NCBI GenBank assembly: GCA_036377595.1
Contig: DASUYB010000132.1
Coordinates: 52,558-116,557 of the forward strand
Direction: 5' to 3'
Source of the DNA: Longimicrobium sp.
GTDB lineage: Bacteria; Gemmatimonadota; Gemmatimonadetes; Longimicrobiales; Longimicrobiaceae
Length of the DNA stretch: 64,000 nucleotides
Both the position numbers and the translations under genes were made by a program. How positions within the stretch are numbered: the first letter of the stretch is position 1; each line of letters opens with the position of its first letter. This document shows positions 15,157 through 23,473 of the stretch, in pieces. Under the pieces are notes generated by a model. It was not told the origin of the DNA. It saw nothing but the letters and a program-made list of their open reading frames with translations, and made no database searches.

Positions 15157-17100
15157 CTACGGGAGCAGCGTCACCGTCGGCGTGTAGCCGAACGCCTGCA
15201 GGTCGCCGGCGGCGTAGACGCGCTGGTTGCCGGCGGTGTCGGTCAGCTCCAGGTGGTTCACCGTCCAGGTGCCCGCCGGCGCACCCGCCGGGAAGCCGGC
15301 CTTGCAGGCGAAGGTGCCGTTGGCGCGCGTTCCCATGACTGGCGCCGCGCTCTGGCAGGTGATGGTCTCGCTCGACACGGGGCTGCGGATCTCGGCGTAG
15401 ATGGTGCCCGCGCCGCTCCCCGGGTCCGCCACGCCAACGGTGACGGTCACCGAGTCGGCCGACGTGGCCGCGGGGGTCACGCTGAACGAGGTCAGCGTGG
15501 GCTTGTTGGTGTCGTTGGTGCCGCCGCTGACCGCCACCGACGAGGTGAAGCCGCGCCCCGCGAGCTGCGCCGCGGTGAAGCTGGTGTTGTTTCCCGCGCG
15601 GTCCGTCACCTGGAGGCTGGTCACCGCCCAGGTGCCGTTGGCCGCGCCGGACGAGATCCCCATCCGGCACTGGAAGGTGCCACTGGCCGCCGTCCCCGTG
15701 GCCGGGGTGGACGTGGCGCAGGTGACGCCGCGGTCCGACGCGGCGTTGTAGAGCGTGACGATCGCCGTCTCTACCCCGCTTCCCGCGTCGGCCGTGGTGA
15801 ACGTGGCCGTCACCGAGTCTCCCGCCGTTACGGGCGCGGGCGAAAGGGTGAAGCCGTTCAGCGACGGCGCCGTGGCATCCGGCGCGGGGTCGCTGACGGC
15901 GATGGTGGTGGCGTAGTGCCGCGCGGCCAGGCTGGCGGTGAGGAGCTGCAGCACTTTGCCGGCATGGTCAACGAGCTGGACCGACGAGACGGTCCACGTC
16001 CCCGCTTCGGCGCCCACGGGAATGGTGATGCGGCACGCGTACGAGCCGGCCGCCGGCGTGCCGCTCGCCGGCGTGGTGGCGCTGCACAGCCGCATGCTGG
16101 CGCCGCCGGGACTGGTGAGCTGCACCTGCGCCAGGCGCATCCCCGTCCCCGCGTCGGAGGCCGACATCGTGAACGTCACCGAGTCGCCCGCGGCCACCGT
16201 GCCCGGGGTGAACGAAAACGCGCTGAGGGTGGGCGCCGAGGTGTCGACCGGGCCCACGGTGATGGTGGCGGTCCCGCTGCGGACGCCGTCGCTGGCGGTG
16301 ATCACCGCCGTCCCCTCGGCCTTCGCCGTCACCGTGCCGCCGGAGACGGTGGCCACGGTCGTGTCGGAGCTGGTCCAGGTCAGCGACGAGCTCTGCGACT
16401 CGGTGCCGGCGGCGCTGACGATCCAGGAGCTCAGGAACTTCGTTCCACCCGGCGCCACGCGCGAGTTGAACGGGTCCAGGCGGATGTAGCCGTTCTCGCC
16501 CGGCAGGGCGGTGGACACGTAGACGGTGAAGACGAACTGCGTGACGCCGGCGGAGAGCTGGAACTGCCAGCTCTTCGCGCCTGAGGTGGCGCCCGGCGCC
16601 AGGATCCCGTCGTACTGGAAGTACTTCTGCCCCGCCGCGGTGAACGCGCCGGTGCCGTCGGCGTTGGCCACCGTGGCGGTGCCGCTCCCGGCGGTGACCG
16701 TGGGCCCCGAGGCGAAGAACACGCGCGTGCCGGCCGGCGACGGGGTGACGCCGTCCGTCGTGCCCATGGCGCGGGGGAGCAGGTTCTGAACGGTGACGTC
16801 GGCGCTCAGCACGCCGCCGGACAGCTGCACGTTGCTGGAGCGCAGCTTCACGTTCACGTTCTGCCCGCCCAGCAGCAGGTCGCCCGCCACGCCGCCCGCG
16901 GGTGACGCGCTGGTGCAGCTCACCAGGCGCGGCTGCACCTCGGCCGTGCATTGCAGCACGGTCGACACCGGGGTGGCCGGCACGAAGGGCTCCGAGTCTG
17001 ACGGAGCGGCCGGGTTTTGGTCCGAGCAGGCAGCGAGGGCGAGCACCGGCAGCGCCAGCAGCGCAACGGCGCCGCGGCATGAGATGCAGCGAAGGATCAT
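15157..17100 (-). CDS. Surface lipoprotein with Big_2 and repeated Ig-like domains
   Basis: 647 residues. Lipoprotein signal with lipobox ALAAC at about residue 25. N-terminal beta region, then a Big_2 domain near 230-290 (SLTWTSSDTTVATVSGGTVT AKAEG), followed by three homologous modules of about 115 residues. These share openings such as APTLSAFSFTPGTVAAGDSV and APSLNGFTLSPAPVTAGDSV, and endings with AGTWTVSSVQLVDHAGK or NGTWAVTSLQVTDRAGN. Each module holds one cysteine pair. This architecture is that of adhesin-like or scaffold lipoproteins on the outer surface; the ligand is unknown. It stands alone. Confidence 0.82.
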   Translation of the reverse strand: MILRCISCRGAVALLALPVLALAACSDQNPAAPSDSEPFVPATPVSTVLQCTAEVQPRLVSCTSASPAGGVAGDLLLGGQNVNVKLRSSNVQLSGGVLSADVTVQNLLPRAMGTTDGVTPSPAGTRVFFASGPTVTAGSGTATVANADGTGAFTAAGQKYFQYDGILAPGATSGAKSWQFQLSAGVTQFVFTVYVSTALPGENGYIRLDPFNSRVAPGGTKFLSSWIVSAAGTESQSSSLTWTSSDTTVATVSGGTVTAKAEGTAVITASDGVRSGTATITVGPVDTSAPTLSAFSFTPGTVAAGDSVTFTMSASDAGTGMRLAQVQLTSPGGASMRLCSATTPASGTPAAGSYACRITIPVGAEAGTWTVSSVQLVDHAGKVLQLLTASLAARHYATTIAVSDPAPDATAPSLNGFTLSPAPVTAGDSVTATFTTADAGSGVETAIVTLYNAASDRGVTCATSTPATGTAASGTFQCRMGISSGAANGTWAVTSLQVTDRAGNNTSFTAAQLAGRGFTSSVAVSGGTNDTNKPTLTSFSVTPAATSADSVTVTVGVADPGSGAGTIYAEIRSPVSSETITCQSAAPVMGTRANGTFACKAGFPAGAPAGTWTVNHLELTDTAGNQRVYAAGDLQAFGYTPTVTLLP

Positions 17101-17278
17101 CGGATTGGAATCTCGAAAGATGAGAACGCGCGCGGGAAGGCGGTCCAGCGGACGAGAACGGATGAATATCTACGCGCGCTTCGATTCAATCAAGTCGTTG
17201 CGGCAATTTGAGTTACGATTTCGCACCTTGCAGTGCTTTTCGCGATTTGCATCGCTCGCCCCACAGCTGCGATCGCGA

Positions 17279-17313
17279 AAAGGGCCCACACCGGACGTGG
17301 CGCGGGCCCTTCG
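17279..17313 (-). terminator. Probable terminator of the 17337 gene
   Basis: AAGGGCCCACACC and GGCGCGGGCCCTT form an imperfect stem, related to the terminator at 15095. It lies downstream of the minus-strand gene ending at 17337. Confidence 0.55.
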
Positions 17314-17336
17314 TCATTTCCGGCAGAGGCGATGCT

Positions 17337-17657
17337 TCAGCCGCGCTGGCGGTCTCCCGGCGCGTGCTGGCGGCCGTCGCGGACGTGCGTGTCGTGCGGC
17401 TCGCCGCGCGTGCTGCTCTCCTCCGTCGTCCTGGTGTGCGCGCCGTGCGACCCGCTCTGGCCCTCGAACCCCTGCTGGTGCTCGGCGATGGTGTCGGGCT
17501 TGGGATCGCCGCGGCCCTGGTCCGACGGCGCCTGGCCGGCCTCGAAGCCCTTCCGCTCGCTGGGCGGCGTGTCGTTCTCCACGCGCTGCGTGCCCTGCGG
17601 CGACGTGCCTTCGTGGCCCGGCTGCGGACTTCCCGGGCCGCCCTGCGCGCCCGTCAT
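17337..17657 (-). CDS. Hydrophilic disordered protein, 106 aa
   Basis: Almost no hydrophobic residues: Gly, Gln, Glu, Ser, Thr and Pro dominate (SPQPGHEGTSPQGTQRVEND). It looks intrinsically disordered, like hydrophilin-type stress proteins. The start at 17657 follows GGAG; the frame continues upstream into a hairpin repeat and so is not used. No family recognised. Confidence 0.55.
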   Translation of the reverse strand: MTGAQGGPGSPQPGHEGTSPQGTQRVENDTPPSERKGFEAGQAPSDQGRGDPKPDTIAEHQQGFEGQSGSHGAHTRTTEESSTRGEPHDTHVRDGRQHAPGDRQRG

Positions 17658-17675
17658 CCCCTGCTCCTTCAATAG

Positions 17676-17776
17676 GAGTGCGAGAGTGCGAAAGTGCGAA
17701 AGTGCGCAAGTGCGCAAGTGCGCCGGGCTCGATCGGACCCAGCGCACTCATGCACTTCCGCACTCACGCACTTCTC
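17676..17776. repeat. Hairpin with tandem AGTGCG(A/C)A arms
   Basis: The left arm is a run of seven-to-eight-base words (GAGTGCGA, AAGTGCGC); the right arm is its complement (GCACTCATGCACTTCCGCAC). Spacer of about 20 bases. It shares wording with the microsatellite hairpin at 11934. Confidence 0.8.
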
Positions 17777-17779
17777 GTC

Positions 17780-18376
17780 TCAGCTCACCCACGTCGTGCG
17801 CCGCTGCGTCACACGCCAGCCGTCGGGGCCGCGCTCCAGCAACACGATCGTGCCGTGGCCGCACAGCGCGCCGCAGTGCGAGCCGGTGGCGATCACGGCG
17901 CGGCGGCGCTCGGTGTCGAAGCCGGGGCGCGAGAGGGTGTGGTAGCTCGTGGCCGGCGCGTAGCGGCGCTGGAACTCCAGGTACTCCACGCGCAGGTTGC
18001 CGTTGGGGATGAAGAGCCGGCTGGGGCTGAAGATGCGCAGCAGCGTGTTCGACGGGATGGCCGCGGGGAGCGGATACCGCGCGCCGTTCCGCTCGCGGTA
18101 GTCGTCGATGGCCGTCGGGGGGAACCCCGGCTCCAGGTCCGCCACGAAGTTGCGCACCGTCTCCGCCTCCACGTGCGACACCGAGGTGCTGTCGGCCACG
18201 ACGACGAAGGGGTGCGCGCTGTCGGCCAGCACGCTGTCGATCACCACCGCGTACACGGCCAGCTCGTCGGCGTCGGCGCGCGGGCCGGCGGGCGCGGGCG
18301 ACGGCGCGGGGCCGGGGCACGCGGCCAGCATCAGCGCGGCCAGGCACGGCGCGGCGAATCTCATCATCCGAATCAT
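17780..18376 (-). CDS. Lipoprotein, paralogue A of a tandem pair
   Basis: 198 residues, lipobox LMLAAC, Pro/Ala-rich linker, then a domain shared with the gene upstream (18470): DELAVYAVVIDSVL near the start and YHTLSRPGFDTERRRAVIAT, CGALCGHGTIVLLERGPDGW and a final TTWVS. The two-cysteine CGxLC motif in both copies may form a disulfide. The pattern 'PDGWRV' at the end is common in small secreted proteins of unknown role. Start at 18376 (MIRMMRF); later ATGs at 18367 and 18364 are possible. Confidence 0.72.
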   Translation of the reverse strand: MIRMMRFAAPCLAALMLAACPGPAPSPAPAGPRADADELAVYAVVIDSVLADSAHPFVVVADSTSVSHVEAETVRNFVADLEPGFPPTAIDDYRERNGARYPLPAAIPSNTLLRIFSPSRLFIPNGNLRVEYLEFQRRYAPATSYHTLSRPGFDTERRRAVIATGSHCGALCGHGTIVLLERGPDGWRVTQRRTTWVS

Positions 18377-18469
18377 CCAGCTTCCCGGCGAACGTTCGCG
18401 ATCGTGAGACAGCAGGTCAGGAGATGGTGAGCGGCATCCCGGTGACGACACCCAGCCGACATCGCGGCC

Positions 18470-19075
18470 TCAGGAGACCCACAGCACCCGACCCGACAGG
18501 ACGTGCCAGCCGTCGGGCCGGCGCTCCAGGAGCACGTAGCCGCCGTCGGCGCAGAGCGGGCCGCAGTAGTAGCTCCGGGTGACGAGCGCGTACCGGCGCG
18601 CGGAGTCGAACCCGGGACGCGAGACGGTGTGGTAGCCCGGCACGCCCGGAAATCTCCGCACGAACACGGCATAGCCGCCGCGCAGGCGGCCGCCGCCGTC
18701 GAGGACGAGAACCTCCTCCGACGCGTACACCCGCACGGGATGGCTGGCGCCCGTTTCGGCGGGGAACGTGATCGTCGTCCGGTTCCGCTCGCGGAAGTCG
18801 GCCTCGATCTCGGCCGCCACGGCGGAGTCGAGCCGCGCCTCGCGAATGCCTTCCGGCCATTCGCGGCGTCCGACGCTGTCGGCCACGACGATGGCGCCCC
18901 GGCGCGCCGAGAACAGCTGGTCCACGAGCGCGGCGTACACGGCGACCTCGTCGGAGTCAGGCTCGCTGGAGATGGCCCTCTGCGGAGGCGCGGGAACGGC
19001 GATCGGCACGGGCGGCGCGGGATGCGCGCACGCGGCGGCGGCGAGGAGGAGGAGGATGGGGATGCGACGGATCAT
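18470..19075 (-). CDS. Lipoprotein, paralogue B of a tandem pair
   Basis: 201 residues with signal MIRRIPILLLLAAAAC and the same domain as the next gene: DEVAVYAALVDQLF, YHTVSRPGFDSARRYALVTR, CGPLCADGGYVLLERRPDGW and ending VLWVS. Identity to paralogue A looks like about 35-40% over the domain, so the duplication is old. Spacing of 93 bp suggests cotranscription. Function unknown. Confidence 0.72.
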   Translation of the reverse strand: MIRRIPILLLLAAAACAHPAPPVPIAVPAPPQRAISSEPDSDEVAVYAALVDQLFSARRGAIVVADSVGRREWPEGIREARLDSAVAAEIEADFRERNRTTITFPAETGASHPVRVYASEEVLVLDGGGRLRGGYAVFVRRFPGVPGYHTVSRPGFDSARRYALVTRSYYCGPLCADGGYVLLERRPDGWHVLSGRVLWVS

Positions 19076-19150
19076 CGGCGGTCGGCGGAAGCGGAGGGTC
19101 GGCTCACACGATACACGCGCCGCCCCTCCCGCGCCAAGCTGCACTCCGTC

Positions 19151-19570
19151 CTACGACGTCAGCTCCTGGTACAGCTCCCACGCACTGCGCTCCACCCAGC
19201 ACTCCGCCAGCCGCCCGTCGCGCACGCGCCAGATGGCGATGCCGGTGAAGGAGATGCGCCGCCCGTCCGCGGGGAGGCCGAGGATCCCCCGGTTCGTTCC
19301 CGTGCACACCCAGCGCGAGACGATGCGGTCGCCCGCCGCGTTCGCGAACGCCTCGACGCTGTCCGTGCGCGCGTCGCCGAGCACCGCCTGGAAGTCGCGC
19401 ACCCACGCCTTGAACGCCTCGCGACCCCGGATCACCCGCCCGCCGGTGGTGATCGCGTAGTCCTCCGTCATCAGCTCGTCGATGGCGTCGAGCTCGTGCG
19501 CCGGCCCCCACACCCGCCCTAGGAACTCGAGCGCGAGCTGCTCCGGCCGAGCCGTTCTGGTCTCCGTCAT
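19151..19570 (-). CDS. SnoaL-like / NTF2-fold protein
   Basis: 139 residues with the SnoaL/ester-cyclase pattern: helix ALEFLGRVWGPAHELDAIDE, then LMTEDYAITTGGRVIRGREA, then RWVCTGTNRGILGLPADGRR and GIAIWRVRDGRLAECWVERS. The fold is a cone-shaped pocket used by polyketide cyclases and many small isomerases; no substrate can be named. The start at 19570 fits the family length; the longer frame adds a repeat-derived leader. Confidence 0.82.
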   Translation of the reverse strand: MTETRTARPEQLALEFLGRVWGPAHELDAIDELMTEDYAITTGGRVIRGREAFKAWVRDFQAVLGDARTDSVEAFANAAGDRIVSRWVCTGTNRGILGLPADGRRISFTGIAIWRVRDGRLAECWVERSAWELYQELTS

Positions 19571-19938
19571 CTCCCCCACCCCGTCGTTGTCATTCCAAAG
19601 GCGCCGCCGGCCGGAGTCCGAATCGCGAGAATCTGATGAAACATGGGATCCGGAACACCTCCAGGTGTCATCCTGAGGGAGGCGCTGCATCGCGCTCTCG
19701 TCCGCACGAGCGCTGGGCGCCGACCGAAGGATCTACTCGACCCCGCGCGAGATTCCGGCTCCTCCGACAGACACCCGGCCCGCCCTGCAAGATCCTTCGG
19801 GCGCGCATGAATCCGCGTGAACGCGACTGCGGTGCTCCGCGCCCTCAGGATGACACCTGACTCGTTTCCGCAGGTTGAGCAACACCCTCTGAGGAATCCG
19901 TGTCCGCGTCTGCACCGAATCCTCCGAAGTCGCCGGAT
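19571..19938. other. 368-bp gap dominated by a long inverted repeat
   Basis: No gene. Positions 19664-19735 (GGTGTCATCCTGAGGGAGGC to CGAAGGATCT) and 19790-19860 (AGATCCTTCGGG to CCCTCAGGATGACACC) are the two arms of a large inverted repeat with about 55 bases between. Similar 'TCATCCTGAG/GAAGGATCT' palindromes are common intergenic repeats in soil bacteria. Confidence 0.75.
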
Positions 19939-21228
19939 TCACGCCTCCAGCGGCACGGGCGCAGGCGTGGAGATGGCGATCCGGCGCGCGTGGCCGACGT
20001 TCAGCGCCAGCACGCTCGCGAGCAGGCAGAGCATCCCCGACGCGACGAAGGCCGCGTGGTAGTCGCCCATCCACGTGCGGACCGCGCCTGCGCCGCCCGC
20101 CGCGAACGCCGCGCCGAGCTGGTGGCCGGCCATGATCCACCCGAACATCACGCCCACGCTCTCGCGCCCGAACGCGTCGGCGGTGAGCCGCACGGTCGGC
20201 GGCACCGTCGCCACCCAGTCCAGCCCGTAGAAGAGCGCGAACACGGCCAGCGACGCGTGCGGCCCCACGAAGGCGTACGGGAGGAAGATCAGCGAGAGGC
20301 CGCGCAGCCCGTAGTACCAGGCCAGGAGCCGCCGGCTGTCCCAGCGATCCGAGAGCCAGCCGCTGAGCGTGGTCCCCAGCAGGTCGCAGATCCCCATCAC
20401 CGCCAGCAGTCCGGCGGCCGCCACCTCGGGGATGCCATGGTCGTGCGCGGCGGGGATGAAGTGCGTCCCCACCAGCCCATTGGTGCTGGCGCCGCAGATG
20501 AAGAACGTGGCCGCCAGCAGCCAGAAGTCGCGCGAGCGCACCCCGCGCGCGAGCCCGGCCAGCGGCGCCGCGGCCGCGGGCGACGGCGCCGTCTCCGCAT
20601 CGTCCGCCGCGCCGTACGGACGCAGCCCCACGTCGCGCGGCCGCTCGCGCACCAGCAGCAGGACCAGGGGGATGACGATCACCGCCGCGCCCGCCACCAC
20701 CTCCACCGACGTCCGCCAGCCGCGGTGCTCGGCGATCCACGCCAGCGCGGGGAGGAAGACGAGCTGCCCCGTGGCCGTGCTCGCGGTCAGGATCCCCATC
20801 ACCAGCCCGCGGCGATCGTGGAACCAGCGGTTCACCACCACGGCGCCCAGCACCAGCGCGCCCATCCCCGACCCCGCGCCGACGACCACGCCCCAGAGCA
20901 GCACCAGCTGCCACGGCCGCGTCATCAGCGTCGTGGCGCCCACGCCGGCGGCGAGCGCGAAGAGCGCCAGCAGCATGGTGCGCCGCACCCCTAGCCGCTC
21001 CATCAGCGCGGCGGCGAAGGGGCCCATCAGGCCGTACAGCACCAGGTTCACCGAGATGGCCAGCGAGATGGTGGCGCGCGTCCATCCGAACTCGCCCTCC
21101 AGCGGCACCATCAGCACGCCCGGCGTGGCCCGGATCCCCGCCGACACCAGCAGAACGGCGAACGTCACCGCCGCCACCACCCACGCATAGTGCACGCGCC
21201 CCGGCGGGCGCCCGATCGTCGTCGTCAT
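19939..21228 (-). CDS. MFS transporter
   Basis: 429 residues with twelve predicted membrane helices in two halves of six, separated by a loop at about 195-235 (AADDAETAPSPAAAAPLAG). Helix-2/3 loop motif MERLGVRRTMLLA and the second-half counterpart SDRWDSRRLLAWY fit the major facilitator superfamily; the overall pattern (FGWTRATISLA; GVLMVPLEGEF) resembles monocarboxylate/oxalate-formate type members. Substrate unknown. It is divergent from a GlxA-type regulator 112 bp away, which may control it. Confidence 0.85.
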   Translation of the reverse strand: MTTTIGRPPGRVHYAWVVAAVTFAVLLVSAGIRATPGVLMVPLEGEFGWTRATISLAISVNLVLYGLMGPFAAALMERLGVRRTMLLALFALAAGVGATTLMTRPWQLVLLWGVVVGAGSGMGALVLGAVVVNRWFHDRRGLVMGILTASTATGQLVFLPALAWIAEHRGWRTSVEVVAGAAVIVIPLVLLLVRERPRDVGLRPYGAADDAETAPSPAAAAPLAGLARGVRSRDFWLLAATFFICGASTNGLVGTHFIPAAHDHGIPEVAAAGLLAVMGICDLLGTTLSGWLSDRWDSRRLLAWYYGLRGLSLIFLPYAFVGPHASLAVFALFYGLDWVATVPPTVRLTADAFGRESVGVMFGWIMAGHQLGAAFAAGGAGAVRTWMGDYHAAFVASGMLCLLASVLALNVGHARRIAISTPAPVPLEA

Positions 21229-21328
21229 CCCCCCTCCGCTCCCGTTCGTCTCCCATCGCCCGACATCACGGCCCGAAGTCTACATCCCCGGCACGAAACG
21301 GGAGAGTGGCCCGAAGGACAGTTTCGAT

Positions 21329-21334
21329 TATATT
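21329..21334 (+). promoter_or_regulatory. -10 box giving a probably leaderless mRNA
   Basis: TATATT ends six bases before the ATG at 21341, so transcription would start at or near the A of the start codon. There is no Shine-Dalgarno sequence. No good -35 is visible. Confidence 0.5.
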
Positions 21335-21340
21335 CGGGCC

Positions 21341-22363
21341 ATGAGCATCGAACCCCATCTCCCGACCTCCGGCGGCGCGGCGGAGCCCATCCACGTGGTG
21401 CTGCTGGTGCTGGACAGCATCGTGCCGTTCGACCTGGGCGTGGCCTGCCAGGTGTTCGGCTACGCGCGCCCCGACCTGGGCGCCATGCGCTACCGGATGA
21501 CGCTCTGCGCGGCCGAGCCGGGCCCGGTGACGACGTCCGTGGGCTTCCCCGTCACCGTCGACCGCGGGCTCGACGCGCTGGAAGAGGCGCACACCATCAT
21601 CGTCCCCGGCATCCGCGCGTACGACGCGCCCGCGCCGCCGGCGGTGGTGGACGCGCTGCGGGCGGCGCACGCGCGCGGGGCGCGGATCGCCAGCATCTGC
21701 ACCGGCGCGTTCGTCCTGGCCGAGGCGGGGCTGCTGGACGGGCGCAAGGCGACCACGCACTGGAAGGACGCGGCGCTGCTGGCCGAGCGCTACCCCGAGG
21801 TGTGCGTGGACCCGCGCGTGCTGTACGTGGACGAGGGACAGGTGCTGACCAGCGCGGGGATCGCGGCGGGGATCGACCTGTGCCTGCACATCGTGCGGCG
21901 CGACTGGGGCGCCGAGGTGGCCAACGCGCTGGCGCGGCGGCTGGTGGTGCCGCCGCACCGCAGCGGCGGGCAGGCGCAGTTCGTGGAGGAGCCGGTGCCC
22001 GCGCGCCCAGCGGGAGGCCTGGAGCGCACGCGCACCTGGACGCTGGAGCACCTGGACCGGCGCGTGACGGTGGACGAGATGGCGCGCCACGCAGCGACGA
22101 GCCGCCGCAACTTCACCCGCCGCTTCCGCGCGGAGACGGGCACCAGCCCGCTGCAGTGGCTGCTGCAGCAGCGCGTCCTTCGCGCCCGCCGGCTGCTGGA
22201 GACCACGGAGATGTCGGTGGGGCGGATCGCCCTCGAGTGCGGCTTCGGCTCCGCGCTCTCGCTGCGCGACCACTTCACGCGCGAGGTGGGCGCCACGCCC
22301 GCCGCCTACCGCCGCGCCTTCGGCGTCCGCAGGGTGAGCGTGGTCGACGCAGCGGCTGCGTGA
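21341..22363 (+). CDS. GlxA-type transcriptional regulator (DJ-1/PfpI-like plus AraC domain)
   Basis: 340 residues. Residues 17-190 form a DJ-1/PfpI-like sensor domain (IHVVLLVLDSIVPFDLGVAC; the elbow RIASICTGAFVLAEAGLLDG; TTHWKDAALLAERYP). Residues 235-325 are an AraC-type double helix-turn-helix (RVTVDEMARHAATSRRNFTR; ALECGFGSALSLRDHFTREV). The family regulates catabolic and detoxification genes; the ligand is unknown. It is divergent from the MFS gene. The elbow Cys is present, but regulators of this type have no known enzyme activity. A -10 box directly before the start suggests a leaderless transcript. Confidence 0.9.
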   Translation: MSIEPHLPTSGGAAEPIHVVLLVLDSIVPFDLGVACQVFGYARPDLGAMRYRMTLCAAEPGPVTTSVGFPVTVDRGLDALEEAHTIIVPGIRAYDAPAPPAVVDALRAAHARGARIASICTGAFVLAEAGLLDGRKATTHWKDAALLAERYPEVCVDPRVLYVDEGQVLTSAGIAAGIDLCLHIVRRDWGAEVANALARRLVVPPHRSGGQAQFVEEPVPARPAGGLERTRTWTLEHLDRRVTVDEMARHAATSRRNFTRRFRAETGTSPLQWLLQQRVLRARRLLETTEMSVGRIALECGFGSALSLRDHFTREVGATPAAYRRAFGVRRVSVVDAAAA

Positions 22364-22380
22364 TCAGGAATCCCAAGAAA

Positions 22381-22467
22381 TCAGGCACACAGAGGCACGG
22401 AGTGACAGAGGCACAGAGAACCCATTGCGGTGCTCTGTGCCTCTGTGATCTCCGTGCCTCTGTGTGA
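22381..22467. repeat. Hairpin with arms of tandem CAGAGGCA words
   Basis: Arms 22381-22418 and 22433-22467 are nearly complementary and consist of CACAGAGG/CACGGAG words. Same family as 26474, 44700 and 58035. Confidence 0.85.
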
Positions 22468-22508
22468 AAGCGGGATCGCCAATACCCGAACGATCGCTCA
22501 TCCGGAGT

Positions 22509-22763
22509 TCAATGGCGGCGGTGGATTGCCTTCTCTCGCTCCGCGTTGTTGACGGCGCCGCCGACCACCAGCCCCACCAGCGCCCCGACGACGGCGCCGA
22601 CCGGCCCGCCGAGGGAGGCGCCGAGCATGGCTCCGCCGATCCCCACACCCACCAGCCGATCGAACGCCGCGTCCTCGCTGTACGCGTCCGGAGACGGGCG
22701 GGACGCGGAGGGACGCACCGGCGAAGCGGGGTACCGCGGCCGAGAGTTCTGCACGTGCCTCAT
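22509..22763 (-). CDS. Glycine-zipper protein, 84 aa
   Basis: Residues 38-72 form a glycine zipper (LVGVGIGGAMLGASLGGPVG, then AVVGALVGLVVGGAV) that could insert in a membrane as two packed helices. The N-terminal half is Pro/Ser-rich. No signal peptide. AGGAGG sits correctly before the ATG at 22763. Such proteins occur in envelope stress or as pore-like small proteins; no role can be given. Confidence 0.7.
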   Translation of the reverse strand: MRHVQNSRPRYPASPVRPSASRPSPDAYSEDAAFDRLVGVGIGGAMLGASLGGPVGAVVGALVGLVVGGAVNNAEREKAIHRRH

Positions 22764-23057
22764 GTGCGCCTCCTGGAGAGTGGGTAGCCACGTTGAAATC
22801 TAAGACTCCCTCCGCGAAATACGAAGCCCCTGCTTGCAACTATAATTGGCTTATAGAGCGCTTATCTGATCTGAATACCGCACCGAGGCGAAGAAACACT
22901 CTGTTACCCCCTAGCACAACATGGCGTATTGAGATATGCTTGTGCACGAAATCGGGCGTGAGGAGAGGATGATGTGACCCGTTCCGAGCGACGCACAGGT
23001 CCGCTCGCGGACACCAACCCTCTCCGCGCCTGCAACCCCGGCAAAGGAGCTCCCACC

Positions 23058-23258
23058 ATGAAGCGATCCGTGCAGATCCTGAACCGCTGTCTCTTCGCGC
23101 TCGGCATCATCGGCAGCCTCACCTTCGGGGCCGCGGAAGCGTTCGGGTCCGCACGGACGGACAAGACCGCGGCCCGCCCTTGGTGCGAGCCCGTGCAGTG
23201 CAACGCGCAGTGCGGCGGCTACGGGATCTGCCAAGGCTTCCAGTGCCTCTGCTACTGA
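23058..23258 (+). CDS. Secreted defensin-like peptide (CS-alpha-beta pattern)
   Basis: 66 residues: signal peptide at 1-28 (MKRSVQILNRCLFALGIIGS to AEA), short propeptide, and a C-terminal mature part with six cysteines spaced C-x4-C-x3-C-x5-C-x4-C-x-C, ending CLCY. CxxxC followed later by CxC is the cysteine-stabilised alpha-beta signature of defensins. The end, CGGYGICQGFQCLCY, closely resembles that of fungal plectasin-type defensins (GGYC...CKCY). Mature length would be about 25-38 residues. GGAG nine bases before ATG; a strong terminator follows at 23277. No modification or export genes adjoin. Activity is inference. Confidence 0.72.
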   Translation: MKRSVQILNRCLFALGIIGSLTFGAAEAFGSARTDKTAARPWCEPVQCNAQCGGYGICQGFQCLCY

Positions 23259-23276
23259 GATCGGCCTCGGCGTGAT

Positions 23277-23308
23277 GGAGCCGGTCCGGGGTGTCCCGGA
23301 CCGGCTCC
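23277..23308 (+). terminator. Terminator of the defensin-like gene
   Basis: Perfect 14-bp stem (23277-23290 with 23295-23308), loop GTGT, followed by CCGACTGTTTT. Confidence 0.88.
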
Positions 23309-23473
23309 CCGACTGTTTTCTCACCCGTTCAAGGACCCTCGGCGCGCTCGCGACCGCCGCTGCCCGCGCCGCGTAGCGCCCGCGCGCGGGGCGGTTATAT
23401 TCGCCTCCACACAATCGCCCGCCGGGAACGGCGCGCGAGCGAGCGAACCCCTTCGCCGAGAGCACGGAGCCGG

